A DNA stretch of 22,780 nucleotides, taken from the NCBI GenBank assembly GCA_002449585.1, contig DJXD01000128.1:1-22780 (forward strand). The letters run 5' to 3'. Shown here one piece after another: positions 7,186 through 15,007 of this stretch (within the stretch, counting starts at the first letter, position 1; the number at the start of each line of letters is the position of its first letter). The notes beneath the pieces were generated by a model. The model worked only from the letters and a program-made list of their open reading frames with translations. It had not been told where the DNA came from and searched no databases. This DNA is from Ruminococcus sp. UBA7013 (GTDB lineage: Bacteria; Bacillota; Clostridia; Oscillospirales; Ruminococcaceae). Made by a program: the position numbers and the translations under genes.

Positions 7186-7814
7186 TGTCAGTGCTCACGA
7201 TCAGGATATTATTATTAATTGCCTGTGCTGGACATGTGCTTTGCAGACAATGTGATAGCTGGCTTGCCTATTCGCCGAAGGGAAGATTTCAGTTCAGTGA
7301 TCTGAAAGAAAATGATACTATGGCGGAATTCTTTGACGGTATGTCATTGAAGAATATTATTTTTTCAATGCTGTTCGGGGTGCTGGCTATGCTTATGTCA
7401 ACATGTGGATATATTGGCCTTTCAGAATGGATCAGGCAGTTTTCTCCAGGCATGGGCTGGCTGATTCTGTTTTCCGGAATGACAGCCAATATCTGCGGAA
7501 CGGCACATCATGTATTATGCGGAGTAGTAGAATGGTTTTATATCCAGATGAATCGCACAGAAAAAGCAAGAGAAATGGTTCTTGATTTTTTCAGGAAGAC
7601 ATCTATCACAATGTATGCCTGTTATATTCCGCTGATGATTTTCGGCATAGCCTTTTTTATTTTTATTATTACGGGGAAAGCAGATCTTCCGCAATGGGCA
7701 AGTATTTTTAATTGCATTCCGCTGTTTCTGATTCTGATGCCGTTCAAATTTGTCGGTTCTGGAAATATTGCGAATGCAGTCATGTTTCTGGGATTATTTT
7801 TCTTAATCAGCTAA
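7185..7814 (+). CDS. Uncharacterised polytopic membrane protein
   Basis: 209 residues with about five or six hydrophobic segments: the N-terminal 1-20, then around 60-85, 90-115, 140-165, 170-185 and the C-terminus. Conserved-looking pieces include a SGMTANICGTAHHVLCG stretch with two adjacent His and a Cys, which might bind metal or haem, though that is a guess. The start overlaps the tsaB stop as TAATG, indicating translational coupling. It may belong to a clostridial DUF membrane family (DUF6796-like), but I cannot confirm this. I assign no function. Confidence 0.75.
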   Translation: MSVLTIRILLLIACAGHVLCRQCDSWLAYSPKGRFQFSDLKENDTMAEFFDGMSLKNIIFSMLFGVLAMLMSTCGYIGLSEWIRQFSPGMGWLILFSGMTANICGTAHHVLCGVVEWFYIQMNRTEKAREMVLDFFRKTSITMYACYIPLMIFGIAFFIFIITGKADLPQWASIFNCIPLFLILMPFKFVGSGNIANAVMFLGLFFLIS

Positions 7815-7845
7815 AAATTTTGAATAACAGAAAGGCGTGAAAGAA

Positions 7846-8277
7846 ATGATAGCAATCGGCTGTGATCATGCGGCAGTAGAATTAAAAAAAGCTGTCATGA
7901 AATATCTGGAAGAAAAGCAGATAGATTATATAGATCTGGGAACAGATGGTCAAACTTGTGATTATCCCGATATTGCAGAACAAGTTTGCAGAAAGATCAT
8001 TTCCGGAGAAGCAGAAAAAGGCATTCTGCTTTGTGGAACAGGGATCGGAATGAGCATTGCTGCGAATAAAATCAAGGGGATTCGTGCCGCTGTATGCAGT
8101 GATGGTTTCTCTGTGAGATATACCAGAAAGCATAATAATGCAAATGTGCTTTGCATGGGTGCTCGTGTATTGGGTACAGGGCTGGCTCTGGAATTGACAG
8201 ATATTTTTCTGGAAACAGAGTTTGAAGGCGGACGGCATCAACAGCGTATTGATAAAATTACAAAATTAGAATCTTAA
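7846..8277 (+). CDS. rpiB: Ribose-5-phosphate isomerase B (or related RpiB/LacA-family isomerase)
   Basis: 143 residues from ATG 7846, chosen over GTG 7837 because AGAAAGG (7829-7835) is 10 nt from the ATG but almost touches the GTG. The N-terminus MIAIGCDHAA has the conserved DH pair (7-8). The catalytic Cys63 lies in CGTGIG, H95 and N97/N99 in KHNNANVL, and FEGGRHQ is near the C-terminus. The enzyme interconverts ribose 5-phosphate and ribulose 5-phosphate in the pentose phosphate pathway. Directly followed by upp, it supplies the ribose that becomes PRPP, the co-substrate of the next enzyme. Confidence 0.92.
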   Translation: MIAIGCDHAAVELKKAVMKYLEEKQIDYIDLGTDGQTCDYPDIAEQVCRKIISGEAEKGILLCGTGIGMSIAANKIKGIRAAVCSDGFSVRYTRKHNNANVLCMGARVLGTGLALELTDIFLETEFEGGRHQQRIDKITKLES

Positions 8278-8295
8278 ATCCGGAGGGGTTTTATT

Positions 8296-8925
8296 ATGGC
8301 TAAATTACATATGATTGAACATCCATTAGTACAGCATAAGATTTCTTTGATGCGTGATAAGAATACAGGTACAAAAGAATTCAGAGAATTGATGAATGAA
8401 ACTGCAATGCTGATTTGCTATGAAGCTACCAAAGATCTGCCCTTGAAAGAGATCGAAATGGAAACGCCTTTGGGCATGGCAAGGACAAAAATCGTATCTG
8501 GCCGGAAGTTGGCAGTTGTACCAGTACTCCGTGCAGGATTGGGCATGATTGATGGCGTGACTTCTTTAGTACCTGCCGCCAAGATCGGACATATTGGAAT
8601 GTTCCGTGATCCGGATACACATGATTCTGTAAAATATTACTGCAAATTGCCGGATGATATTGCAGAACGTGATGTGATCATGGTCGATCCAATGCTTGCA
8701 ACAGGAAATACTGCCTGCTCTGCCTTGACTGAACTGAAAAAGGCCGGCGTGAAAAATATTAAATTTATGTGTATTCTGTGTTCTCCAGAAGGGGCTTCCC
8801 ATCTGATCAAGACACACCCTGATGTAGATATTTATTGTGGCGCAATGGATGAAGGCCTGAATGAAGATAAATTTATTGTTCCGGGTCTCGGCGATGCAGG
8901 TGACAGAATTTTTGGGACAAAATAA
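8296..8925 (+). CDS. upp: Uracil phosphoribosyltransferase
   Basis: 209 residues, the standard length. The ribosome site GGAGGGG is just upstream of the ATG. PVLRAGLGM (around 76-84) and the PRPP-binding loop DPMLATGNTA (131-140) are intact, and the C-terminal uracil-binding region ends PGLGDAGDRIFGTK. It converts uracil and PRPP to UMP in pyrimidine salvage. It lies 18 nt after rpiB in the same run. Confidence 0.97.
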   Translation: MAKLHMIEHPLVQHKISLMRDKNTGTKEFRELMNETAMLICYEATKDLPLKEIEMETPLGMARTKIVSGRKLAVVPVLRAGLGMIDGVTSLVPAAKIGHIGMFRDPDTHDSVKYYCKLPDDIAERDVIMVDPMLATGNTACSALTELKKAGVKNIKFMCILCSPEGASHLIKTHPDVDIYCGAMDEGLNEDKFIVPGLGDAGDRIFGTK

Positions 8926-8939
8926 TTAGGAGTGATTTT

Positions 8940-9815
8940 ATGATGAATAGTAATTATAAAATCTTTATTGATGCTGGTGCGGATCTTGATAAGAGATTTC
9001 TGGAATCCGGAGATGTGGAAATTTTGCCGATGGGCTATACCATGGGCAGCAAAGTGTTTGAATGGACAGGTTCTGAACCTGATGCTACTGCCAGAAAAAT
9101 TTATGATAGTCAGCGCAATGGAGAATTGACCGAAACAATTTCTCTCAAACAAGAGGATTATAATCAGAAATTTGAGGGTATTGTTCGACATGGCTTAGGC
9201 GTGCTATATATTTCTATGTCAAGTGTGCTGTCTAAGTCTAATTATTATGCAAAAGAAACAAAACGTGCAATGCTTGATAAATATGGCAATGTTCCGTTTT
9301 ATATCGTTGATTCGATGTCAGCAAGCGGGGGCGTTGGCATTATAATTGAACGTGCCATTTATAATAAACAGCGTGGCTATGCGCTGGAGCAGAATGCAGA
9401 AGAGATTGCCAGATTATCCGGTCATGTGAAAAGTTGGTTTTATGTCAATGATTTGGATTATCTCCGGCGTGATGGCAGAACTTCGGCAAGTAAATCTTTT
9501 GTAGGAACATTGTTAGGGATCAAGCCCATTCTTGAAATTTCCAGTGATGGCCAGCTTCGTCAGATTAATAAAGGCTTTGGGAAAAAGCGTGCCTGTGAAG
9601 TGCTGAAAGATTTATATTTCAGCAATGGCGGATCTGCGCCGGGCACATCTGTGTATATCACACATTCGGATGATTTTGAAAATGCAAATCTTCTCCGTGA
9701 ATTGGTATTACAGCAGAATCCTAATGTGAATATCAAAATGCAGATGTTAACCCCGATCATTGGCGCACATACAGGCCCTGGCGTGATTACGATTCATCAT
9801 TATAATGGCAATTAA
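8940..9815 (+). CDS. DegV family protein (fatty-acid-binding, FakB-like)
   Basis: 291 residues. AGGAG (8928-8932) stands 7 nt before the first of two ATGs. The DegV pattern is visible: an N-terminal FIDAGADL strand, ISMSSVLSKSNYYA (about 95-108) in place of the usual SSxLSGTYQSA, YIVDSMSASGGVG, then YLRRDGRTSASKSFVGTLLGIKPIL and a C-terminal IGAHTGPGVITI. DegV/FakB proteins hold a fatty acid for phosphorylation by FakA, which allows use of exogenous fatty acids. No fakA is visible. Position 14 nt after upp points to cotranscription but says little about function. Confidence 0.9.
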   Translation: MMNSNYKIFIDAGADLDKRFLESGDVEILPMGYTMGSKVFEWTGSEPDATARKIYDSQRNGELTETISLKQEDYNQKFEGIVRHGLGVLYISMSSVLSKSNYYAKETKRAMLDKYGNVPFYIVDSMSASGGVGIIIERAIYNKQRGYALEQNAEEIARLSGHVKSWFYVNDLDYLRRDGRTSASKSFVGTLLGIKPILEISSDGQLRQINKGFGKKRACEVLKDLYFSNGGSAPGTSVYITHSDDFENANLLRELVLQQNPNVNIKMQMLTPIIGAHTGPGVITIHHYNGN

Positions 9816-9834
9816 AAATAATTGATGAACAAAA

Positions 9835-10380
9835 ATGAAAATCAGACTTGTGAAGATGCAGAAGTCTGTATATCCTTCTGCAAAGAAATTATATCTGGAA
9901 GCATTTCCGCCGGAAGAGCAAGCACCATTTCTGATGCTTCTGTGGAAGTCAATGAAAAAAAGTGTAGATTTCTGGTCAATCTATGCAGGAAATCAATGGG
10001 CTGGATTTCTCTATATTGCGAATGATGCAAATTTATCTTATGTGTTTTATTTTGCAATCTGCCCAGAATATCGAGGGAAAGGAATCGGCAGTCAGGCATT
10101 GCAGGAAGCTCAGAGATATTATGCCGGACGAAAATTTTTTCTTGCAATCGAAAGATTAGATGAATATGCTGAAAATTATTCTGAACGTGTGAAACGAAAG
10201 CAGTTCTATCTTCGCAACGGTTTTCAGGATCTGCACAGACATGTGCAGGAGGGCTCTGTGATCTATGAATTATTAGGCATCGACGGAGAGGTATCAGCAC
10301 AGGAATATCAAAAATTAATCCGGTCATATATCGGAAAATTTCTCTATAGATCTATCACAATGCAGGTAATAGATAAGTAA
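9835..10380 (+). CDS. GNAT family N-acetyltransferase
   Basis: 181 residues. The acetyl-CoA-binding motif A appears as YFAICPEYRGKGIGSQAL, with RGKGIG at 80-85, and a later FYLRNGF matches motif B. The start at 9835 (MKIRLVKMQK) has no strong ribosome site; a poor one may mean low translation or coupling to the degV gene ending 19 nt upstream. The acceptor substrate is unknown. It is the last gene of the run before the metK promoter, and I see no terminator between it and that promoter. Confidence 0.85.
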   Translation: MKIRLVKMQKSVYPSAKKLYLEAFPPEEQAPFLMLLWKSMKKSVDFWSIYAGNQWAGFLYIANDANLSYVFYFAICPEYRGKGIGSQALQEAQRYYAGRKFFLAIERLDEYAENYSERVKRKQFYLRNGFQDLHRHVQEGSVIYELLGIDGEVSAQEYQKLIRSYIGKFLYRSITMQVIDK

Positions 10381-10406
10381 ATTTCTGTTAACCTGTGATC
10401 TGCCTA

Positions 10407-10435
10407 TTGACAAAACAGATTAGATATGTTATAAT
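10407..10435 (+). promoter_or_regulatory. Consensus promoter of the metK transcript
   Basis: TTGACA (10407-10412), 17 nt, TATAAT (10430-10435), with TGT before the -10: a perfect match in every element. Transcription starting near 10442 would include the complete SAM riboswitch. Confidence 0.9.
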
Positions 10436-10467
10436 AAAATCAGCATGATGATCTATATCATGCATAC

Positions 10468-10568
10468 CCTTATCATGAGCGGCTGAGGGAACAGACCCAT
10501 AGAAGCCCGGCAACCTGACAATTTTCTGTTGATGGTGCTAAATTCTGCGGATTTTCCGGAAGATGAGG
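10468..10568 (+). promoter_or_regulatory. SAM-I (S-box) riboswitch aptamer
   Basis: The S-box landmarks occur in order: TTATCATGAG, GGCTGAGGGA, GAAGCCCGGCAACC, then GGTGCTAAATTC and GAAGATGAGG. P1 forms between CCTTATC (10468-10474) and GATGAGG (10562-10568). S-box RNAs bind S-adenosylmethionine and turn off methionine and SAM genes when SAM is plentiful. Here it controls metK and, by position, the endonuclease V gene behind it. The promoter, aptamer and terminator are all complete. Confidence 0.95.
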
Positions 10569-10586
10569 AATTAGAAAGATTCATTC

Positions 10587-10619
10587 ACGGCATTCGGTCA
10601 AATCCGGATGCCGTTTTTT
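10587..10619 (+). terminator. Riboswitch expression-platform terminator
   Basis: ACGGCATTCGG (10587-10597) pairs with CCGGATGCCGT (10604-10614, one G-U), followed by TTTTTT. It ends before the metK ribosome site (10643-10647), so it would form when SAM is bound. CGGATTT in the aptamer (10548-10554) is complementary to AAATCCG (10600-10606) and might take part in the antiterminator, but I am unsure. Confidence 0.85.
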
Positions 10620-10655
10620 GATGTCGAATTTTATCAATATTTGGAGGTTATTAAG

Positions 10656-11813
10656 ATGAAACGAGTATTTACTTCAGAATCCGTGACGGAAGGTCATCCA
10701 GATAAAATTTGTGATCAGATTTCTGATGCTGTTCTGGATGCGGTATTAGAACAAGATCCTTTTGGACGTGTTGCCTGTGAAACCGCTGTAACAACAGGAA
10801 TGATCTTGTGTATGGGTGAGATTTCTACAAAAGCAAGAATTGATATTCCTAAGATTGCTCGTCAGGTGGTTGTGGATATTGGCTATGACCGGGCAAAATT
10901 TGGCTTCGATGGCCATACATGCAATGTATTGACAGCCATGGATGAACAGTCTCCTGATATTGCCATGGGCGTGAATGAAGCTTATGACAATCAGGCAACT
11001 GGTGCAGGAGATCAAGGCTTAATGTTTGGCTATGCCTGCAATGAAACACCAGAATTGATGCCCCTCCCGATTTCATTGGCACATCAGCTTTCTATGAAGC
11101 TGACAGAAGTCCGGAAAAATGGCACACTTCGCTATCTGAGACCGGACGGCAAGACACAAGTCACTGTAGAATATGATGAAAATCATAAGCCTGTCCGTGT
11201 GGATGCAATTGTTGTTTCCAGTCAGCATTCTCCTGAAATCAAGACACAGCAAATCCGGGAAGATCTGACAGAATTAGTGATCAATGCTGTGATTCCGGAA
11301 AATTGGATTGATCAGGATACTAAGATTTTTATCAATCCGACAGGGCGTTTTGTGGTCGGAGGGCCTCAGGGTGACAGCGGTCTGACAGGCAGAAAGATTA
11401 TAGTGGATACTTATGGCGGATATGCACGGCATGGCGGCGGCGCATTCTCTGGCAAAGATCCGACAAAAGTCGATAGAAGTGCAGCTTATGCGGCAAGATA
11501 TATTGCTAAAAATATTGTAGCGGCAAAGCTGGCCGATAAATGTGAAATTCAGCTTGCTTATGCGATTGGTGTGGCAAATCCGGTTTCGATCCGTGTGGAT
11601 ACGTTGGGAACAGGTAAAGCAGAAGAAGAAAAGCTTGCACAGGCTGTTGCAGATATATTCCAATTGACTCCGGACGGCATTATTGAGATGTTGAATCTGA
11701 GAAAGCCGCAGTATCGGAAATTAGCTGCATATGGGCATTTTGGCCGGGAAAATATCAATGTTGCATGGGAAAAGACAGATAAAATTCAGGCTTTGCTGGA
11801 TGCTGTCAAGTAA
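10656..11813 (+). CDS. metK: S-adenosylmethionine synthetase
   Basis: 385 residues, near the family length. GGAGG (10643-10647) is 8 nt before the ATG; upstream in-frame codons lie in the terminator. The start MKRVFTSESVTEGHPDKICDQ carries the ATP-binding His; the hexapeptide GAGDQG and LMFGYA lie at 116-127, and the P-loop-like GGGAFSGKDPTKVDRSAAY is near 250-270. It joins methionine and ATP into SAM with release of phosphate and pyrophosphate. Feedback is through the SAM-I riboswitch upstream. The gap to the endonuclease V gene is 11 nt with no terminator. Confidence 0.98.
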   Translation: MKRVFTSESVTEGHPDKICDQISDAVLDAVLEQDPFGRVACETAVTTGMILCMGEISTKARIDIPKIARQVVVDIGYDRAKFGFDGHTCNVLTAMDEQSPDIAMGVNEAYDNQATGAGDQGLMFGYACNETPELMPLPISLAHQLSMKLTEVRKNGTLRYLRPDGKTQVTVEYDENHKPVRVDAIVVSSQHSPEIKTQQIREDLTELVINAVIPENWIDQDTKIFINPTGRFVVGGPQGDSGLTGRKIIVDTYGGYARHGGGAFSGKDPTKVDRSAAYAARYIAKNIVAAKLADKCEIQLAYAIGVANPVSIRVDTLGTGKAEEEKLAQAVADIFQLTPDGIIEMLNLRKPQYRKLAAYGHFGRENINVAWEKTDKIQALLDAVK

Positions 11814-11824
11814 GGAATTATATT

Positions 11825-12508
11825 ATGACAAATTTGGAAACTAAATTCCTAGAGATTCAGAACAGATTGAAAGCACAGGTCACATGTGTAGATAGCTTTT
11901 CTTTGACGGATCTGAAAACGGCCGCCGGGGTAGATCTGGCTTATTGGAAACAGGATGATCAGGAATATGCAGTCTGCTGTATTGTGATACTGGATTATGA
12001 AACAGGAGAAATTTTAGAATCAAAGCAGTATCATGATCAGATCAAATGCCCCTATATGCCGGGTTTTCTGGCATTCCGGGAACTGCCCTTGATTCTGGAA
12101 ACCGTGAAATTATTGGAGATCAAACCCGATCTATATGTATTTGATGGAAACGGTTATCTGCATCCGAGACATATGGGAATTGCAAGTCATGCAGGATTGT
12201 TGTTGAATCAGCCATCTATTGGAGTGGCAAAGACATATTATAAAGTCATGGATACGGATTATAAAGAACCAGATCAATCAGCTGGCAGTTATACAGATAT
12301 TAGGATTCAGAATGAAGTTTATGGCCGTGTGCTAAGGACACATGACGGCGTGAAGCCAGTATTTTTATCAGTGGGAACAGGAATTGCATTGGATACGGCT
12401 ATGAAGATTGTTCTGCATTTTGTAACAAAAGAAAGCCGTATTCCTGCGCCTACCCGTCTGGCGGATCTGGCAACGCATACGGCAAGAAGAGAATTATCAG
12501 GGAATTAA
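11825..12508 (+). CDS. nfi: Endonuclease V (deoxyinosine 3'-endonuclease)
   Basis: 227 residues, with AAGGA 8 nt before the ATG. Family motifs: AGVDLAY with the first catalytic Asp, PYMPGFLAFRE with the conserved Glu, and FDGNGYLHPRHMGIASHAGLL with the second Asp and the conserved His residues. EndoV cuts one base 3' of hypoxanthine in DNA, or in RNA containing inosine, starting repair of deaminated adenine. It lies 11 nt behind metK, so it should share the SAM-responsive transcript. Its stop overlaps the stop of the convergent lipoprotein gene, and its terminator is inside that gene. Confidence 0.93.
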   Translation: MTNLETKFLEIQNRLKAQVTCVDSFSLTDLKTAAGVDLAYWKQDDQEYAVCCIVILDYETGEILESKQYHDQIKCPYMPGFLAFRELPLILETVKLLEIKPDLYVFDGNGYLHPRHMGIASHAGLLLNQPSIGVAKTYYKVMDTDYKEPDQSAGSYTDIRIQNEVYGRVLRTHDGVKPVFLSVGTGIALDTAMKIVLHFVTKESRIPAPTRLADLATHTARRELSGN

Positions 12509-13752
12509 GATTCTGCTCCGGAGGCATCCGGGGCGGAATTTTTTTGGATCAGATCATGAATCTGTTGTTTCTGATCATTGATCAAAGCGGAAACAGCCTG
12601 ATCGGGTTCAAATAGAGAAGAATAGCTATAAAATGCGATGCCGTCCGCATTTTCCAGCTCAGAAACAAATTCCAGCTGACGGGAGATCACGGTACTATCT
12701 GTAAGCCATTCGGATTTTCCTTTTCCAGCCCATTGATCAGAAAGGCCGATCTTGTATACACCAAGACCAATGACAAGCTCCGGAATAGTGACCAGATCCG
12801 CCCATGCTTGAGCAGTTTCGGCAAATGGACAGACGGCATTTTCAAAGCCATAATAAATTTGTGGAATGATCATATCACAGTAACCCGGTTCAGTACTCCA
12901 TAATTTGACATCTGCATAAAGCTGATCATAATTGATCTGAAAGTTTCCCTGTGGGCTGATGCTGAAAATCATATCTGGATGATGTTCTTTCATGGTCTGA
13001 TATAATAATTTGACCAGAGCAGAACAGTTTTGACGGCGGAATTCTGAAAGATCAGAAAGATTGCTTTCAGAAAAAGCTTGCTGATCAAATTCCGGGCTTG
13101 TGGTGGGATAGAAATAATCATCAATATGAATGCCATCGACATCATAATGATTAATAATTTCTGTAATGCCGTCCGCAATCAGCTGACGGACTTCTGAATA
13201 AGCAGGATTTAAATAATAACGGCCGTCTTGATTGACCAGATAACTGCCATTTTTCTGATCATACCATTGACGGAGCAGATATTTTTGATCCAGAGCAGAA
13301 ATCTGTTGTTCTGTTTGTCCTCTCATGGGATTGATCCAGGCATGTGCGGAAAGATTTAGAGCATGTGCTTCTTCGAGCATGATGGCAAGAGGATCATAAT
13401 TTTGTGTCAGATATGCCCCTTTTGGGAACAGATCGGATTGATAATAAGCATCACAATAAGCACGAACATGAAGAAAGACCGTATTCAGGCCAAAATCAGC
13501 GCAATTCTGAAAGGCTTGCCGGACGGTTTCACGGAACTGTGTTTCTGATCTGTCATGCATCCAGTGTTCATAAATCAAAAATGGAATCCAGACAGCACGG
13601 ACGGGCGTTTTTTCTGTGACTTCTTCGAGGGTGTTTTCAAGATGCAGATGTGCAATTTGTTGGATATAATAATTTTGTTCAGGGGGAATCTGAGAATCAC
13701 ATCCGCACAGAAGCAGACAGCACAGAATAGGAATGATTAATTTTTGATTCAT
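12505..13752 (-). CDS. Lipoprotein with glycoside-hydrolase-like (GHL10/DUF187-type) domain
   Basis: 415 residues. AAGAAGG precedes the ATG by about 9 nt. The N-terminus MNQKLIIPILCCLLLCGC is a lipoprotein signal with lipid attachment at Cys18, so the protein is exported and membrane-tethered. The body matches the GHL10 family: VRAVWIPFLIYEHW, GLNTVFLHVRAYCDAYYQSDLFP, HAWINPMRG, YLNPAYSEVRQLIADGITEIINHYDVDGIHIDDYF with an acidic pair, and YCDMIIPQIYYGFEN. Relatives are TIM-barrel proteins often linked to cell-wall or exopolysaccharide glycans; substrate and activity are not established. It is a single gene, and its 3' end overlaps the nfi stop by a few bases. Confidence 0.85.
   Translation of the reverse strand: MNQKLIIPILCCLLLCGCDSQIPPEQNYYIQQIAHLHLENTLEEVTEKTPVRAVWIPFLIYEHWMHDRSETQFRETVRQAFQNCADFGLNTVFLHVRAYCDAYYQSDLFPKGAYLTQNYDPLAIMLEEAHALNLSAHAWINPMRGQTEQQISALDQKYLLRQWYDQKNGSYLVNQDGRYYLNPAYSEVRQLIADGITEIINHYDVDGIHIDDYFYPTTSPEFDQQAFSESNLSDLSEFRRQNCSALVKLLYQTMKEHHPDMIFSISPQGNFQINYDQLYADVKLWSTEPGYCDMIIPQIYYGFENAVCPFAETAQAWADLVTIPELVIGLGVYKIGLSDQWAGKGKSEWLTDSTVISRQLEFVSELENADGIAFYSYSSLFEPDQAVSALINDQKQQIHDLIQKNSAPDASGAES
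12511..12547 (+). terminator. Terminator of metK-nfi, inside the convergent gene
   Basis: ATTCTGCTCCGG pairs with CCGGGGCGGAAT (two G-U pairs), followed by TTTTTTT. On the minus strand this DNA encodes the last dozen residues of the lipoprotein (ending SAPDASGAES), so one sequence acts as both coding sequence and terminator. Read leftward the hairpin is not followed by a T-run. Confidence 0.8.
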
Positions 13753-13850
13753 AGAATATGCCTTCTTTCATCTGGATTATTCTATGCAGGACAGGCCAGA
13801 ATGATGACTTGTATATTATGAAAAAGTTTGCAGAAAATGTAAAAAAGCTC

Positions 13851-13879
13851 TTTCTTTTTTGGAATGATTATGTTATAAT
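13851..13879 (+). promoter_or_regulatory. Extended -10 promoter for the VanY-like gene
   Basis: TGTTATAATAAA (13871-13882) with -10 at 13874-13879. At 17 nt upstream the -35 would be TTTCTT, a weak match, so the extended -10 should carry recognition. Confidence 0.65.
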
Positions 13880-13915
13880 AAACATGTGTAACTATTGTTT
13901 AAAAGGAGTGATGAC

Positions 13916-14887
13916 ATGAATCGGTTTTTAGATGTCTTGCTTTCGTTCGCTTTGATTGCAGGAATCGGAGGAGGATGTTATTATTTATCCAGCACGGGCA
14001 AGCCGATTGATCAAAATCTTGATCCGGAGCAAATACCAGAAACAACACAAGCACCAGAACCATTTTTGATAGAACAGGATAATCAGGATATGTTCCGGGG
14101 GGATCTGATTCTTGTGAATCAGGATGCGGAATTTCATGGATTTGATGAAATAGAAGAACAGCTTGAGGTGCTCTTAACACAGAAACAGGATTGCCGGAGC
14201 TTCACTGTAACTGATGCAGATGTGAAAGTTTTGCCCAATGCCGGAGAACATCTGATTCAGCTGTTCAATGCTTTTTTTGAAGTAGAATTTGATGATAATA
14301 TCATTGTGCGGAAAGGCTTCCGGACACTGGAACAGCAAAAGAATTTATATGAAAAATATGGAGGTGATGGCGGAAACGTCGCCAAGCCGGGACATAGTGA
14401 TATGCATACAGGGCTATGTGTTGAACTGGATGTATCCGGCAGTGATTTCGATGGAACAGGTATTTATAGCTATATTCCGGAACACTGCGGAGAATATGGC
14501 TTGATTCTGCGCTATCCGGAAACTAAAGAAGAAATCACCGGAATGGCAGCCTCTCCCTGTTATTATCGCTATGTGGGCACACCCCATGCAGAATATATCA
14601 TGCAGAATGGGCTTTGTCTGGAAGAATATATTGCTTTATTATATCAATATACCTATGACGGCGAACATCTGAAAATGACAGATCATGATGGAAAAGTTTA
14701 TGAAATATATTATTATCCGGCGGATTTATCTCAAGATCATACAAGCATTCCTGTTCCGGAAGATTTGATTTATCATATATCTGGCAATAATATTGACGGG
14801 TTTATTATTACTGTAGAGACTGGAGAGGTAGAAGAAATAACAGAGCCAGAAACGGAAGAACTTACAGAAACTGCTATGCAGGCTTGA
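13916..14887 (+). CDS. VanY/M15-like D,D-carboxypeptidase-fold protein, probably catalytically dead
   Basis: 323 residues. AAGGAG (13903-13908) is 7 nt before the ATG. Residues 5-25 form a signal anchor, then a Pro/Glu/Gln linker leads to an M15B-like domain (about 100-245): VRKGFRTLEQQKNLYEKYGG, PGHSDMHTGLCVELD (158-172), YGLILRYPETKEEITG and RYVGTPHAEYI with LCLEEYIALL. In active VanY proteins the pattern is SEHQTGLAVD and EPWHLRYVG, whose His, Asp, Glu and His bind zinc or act in catalysis. Here those positions read M163, E170, S213 and Y216. The fold looks kept but the metal site lost, suggesting a peptidoglycan-binding or regulatory role. H160 or H164 could still offer a different metal site. 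The C-terminus is Glu/Thr-rich. Confidence 0.8.
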   Translation: MNRFLDVLLSFALIAGIGGGCYYLSSTGKPIDQNLDPEQIPETTQAPEPFLIEQDNQDMFRGDLILVNQDAEFHGFDEIEEQLEVLLTQKQDCRSFTVTDADVKVLPNAGEHLIQLFNAFFEVEFDDNIIVRKGFRTLEQQKNLYEKYGGDGGNVAKPGHSDMHTGLCVELDVSGSDFDGTGIYSYIPEHCGEYGLILRYPETKEEITGMAASPCYYRYVGTPHAEYIMQNGLCLEEYIALLYQYTYDGEHLKMTDHDGKVYEIYYYPADLSQDHTSIPVPEDLIYHISGNNIDGFIITVETGEVEEITEPETEELTETAMQA

Positions 14888-14915
14888 TTTGTGAAATATG
14901 CATAAATTTTATGAT

Positions 14916-14940
14916 GATTTGTGATAGATATCAACAAATC
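14916..14940. repeat. Inverted repeat GATTTGT...ACAAATC
   Basis: GATTTGT (14916-14922) and ACAAATC (14934-14940), with inner GATA/TATC extending the stem to about 11 bp with a bulge. No T-run follows on the plus strand. It sits 12 nt upstream of the next promoter's -35, so it may be a weak transcript end or an operator. Confidence 0.45.
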
Positions 14941-14951
14941 TGAAAAAGATC

Positions 14952-14980
14952 TTGCCATTTTGAACAGACTGTGTTATAAT
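14952..14980 (+). promoter_or_regulatory. Promoter of the zinc-ribbon protein gene
   Basis: TTGCCA (14952-14957), 17 nt, TATAAT (14975-14980), with TGT before the -10, giving the 12-mer TGTTATAATAAA at 14972-14983. Confidence 0.75.
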
Positions 14981-15007
14981 AAAAACAGAAAGCAGAGGTG
15001 ATTTTAT

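Noticed and set aside
14916..14940. Inverted repeat after the VanY-like gene as a terminator
   Set aside because: No T-tract follows it on the plus strand; kept only as an inverted repeat of unknown role.
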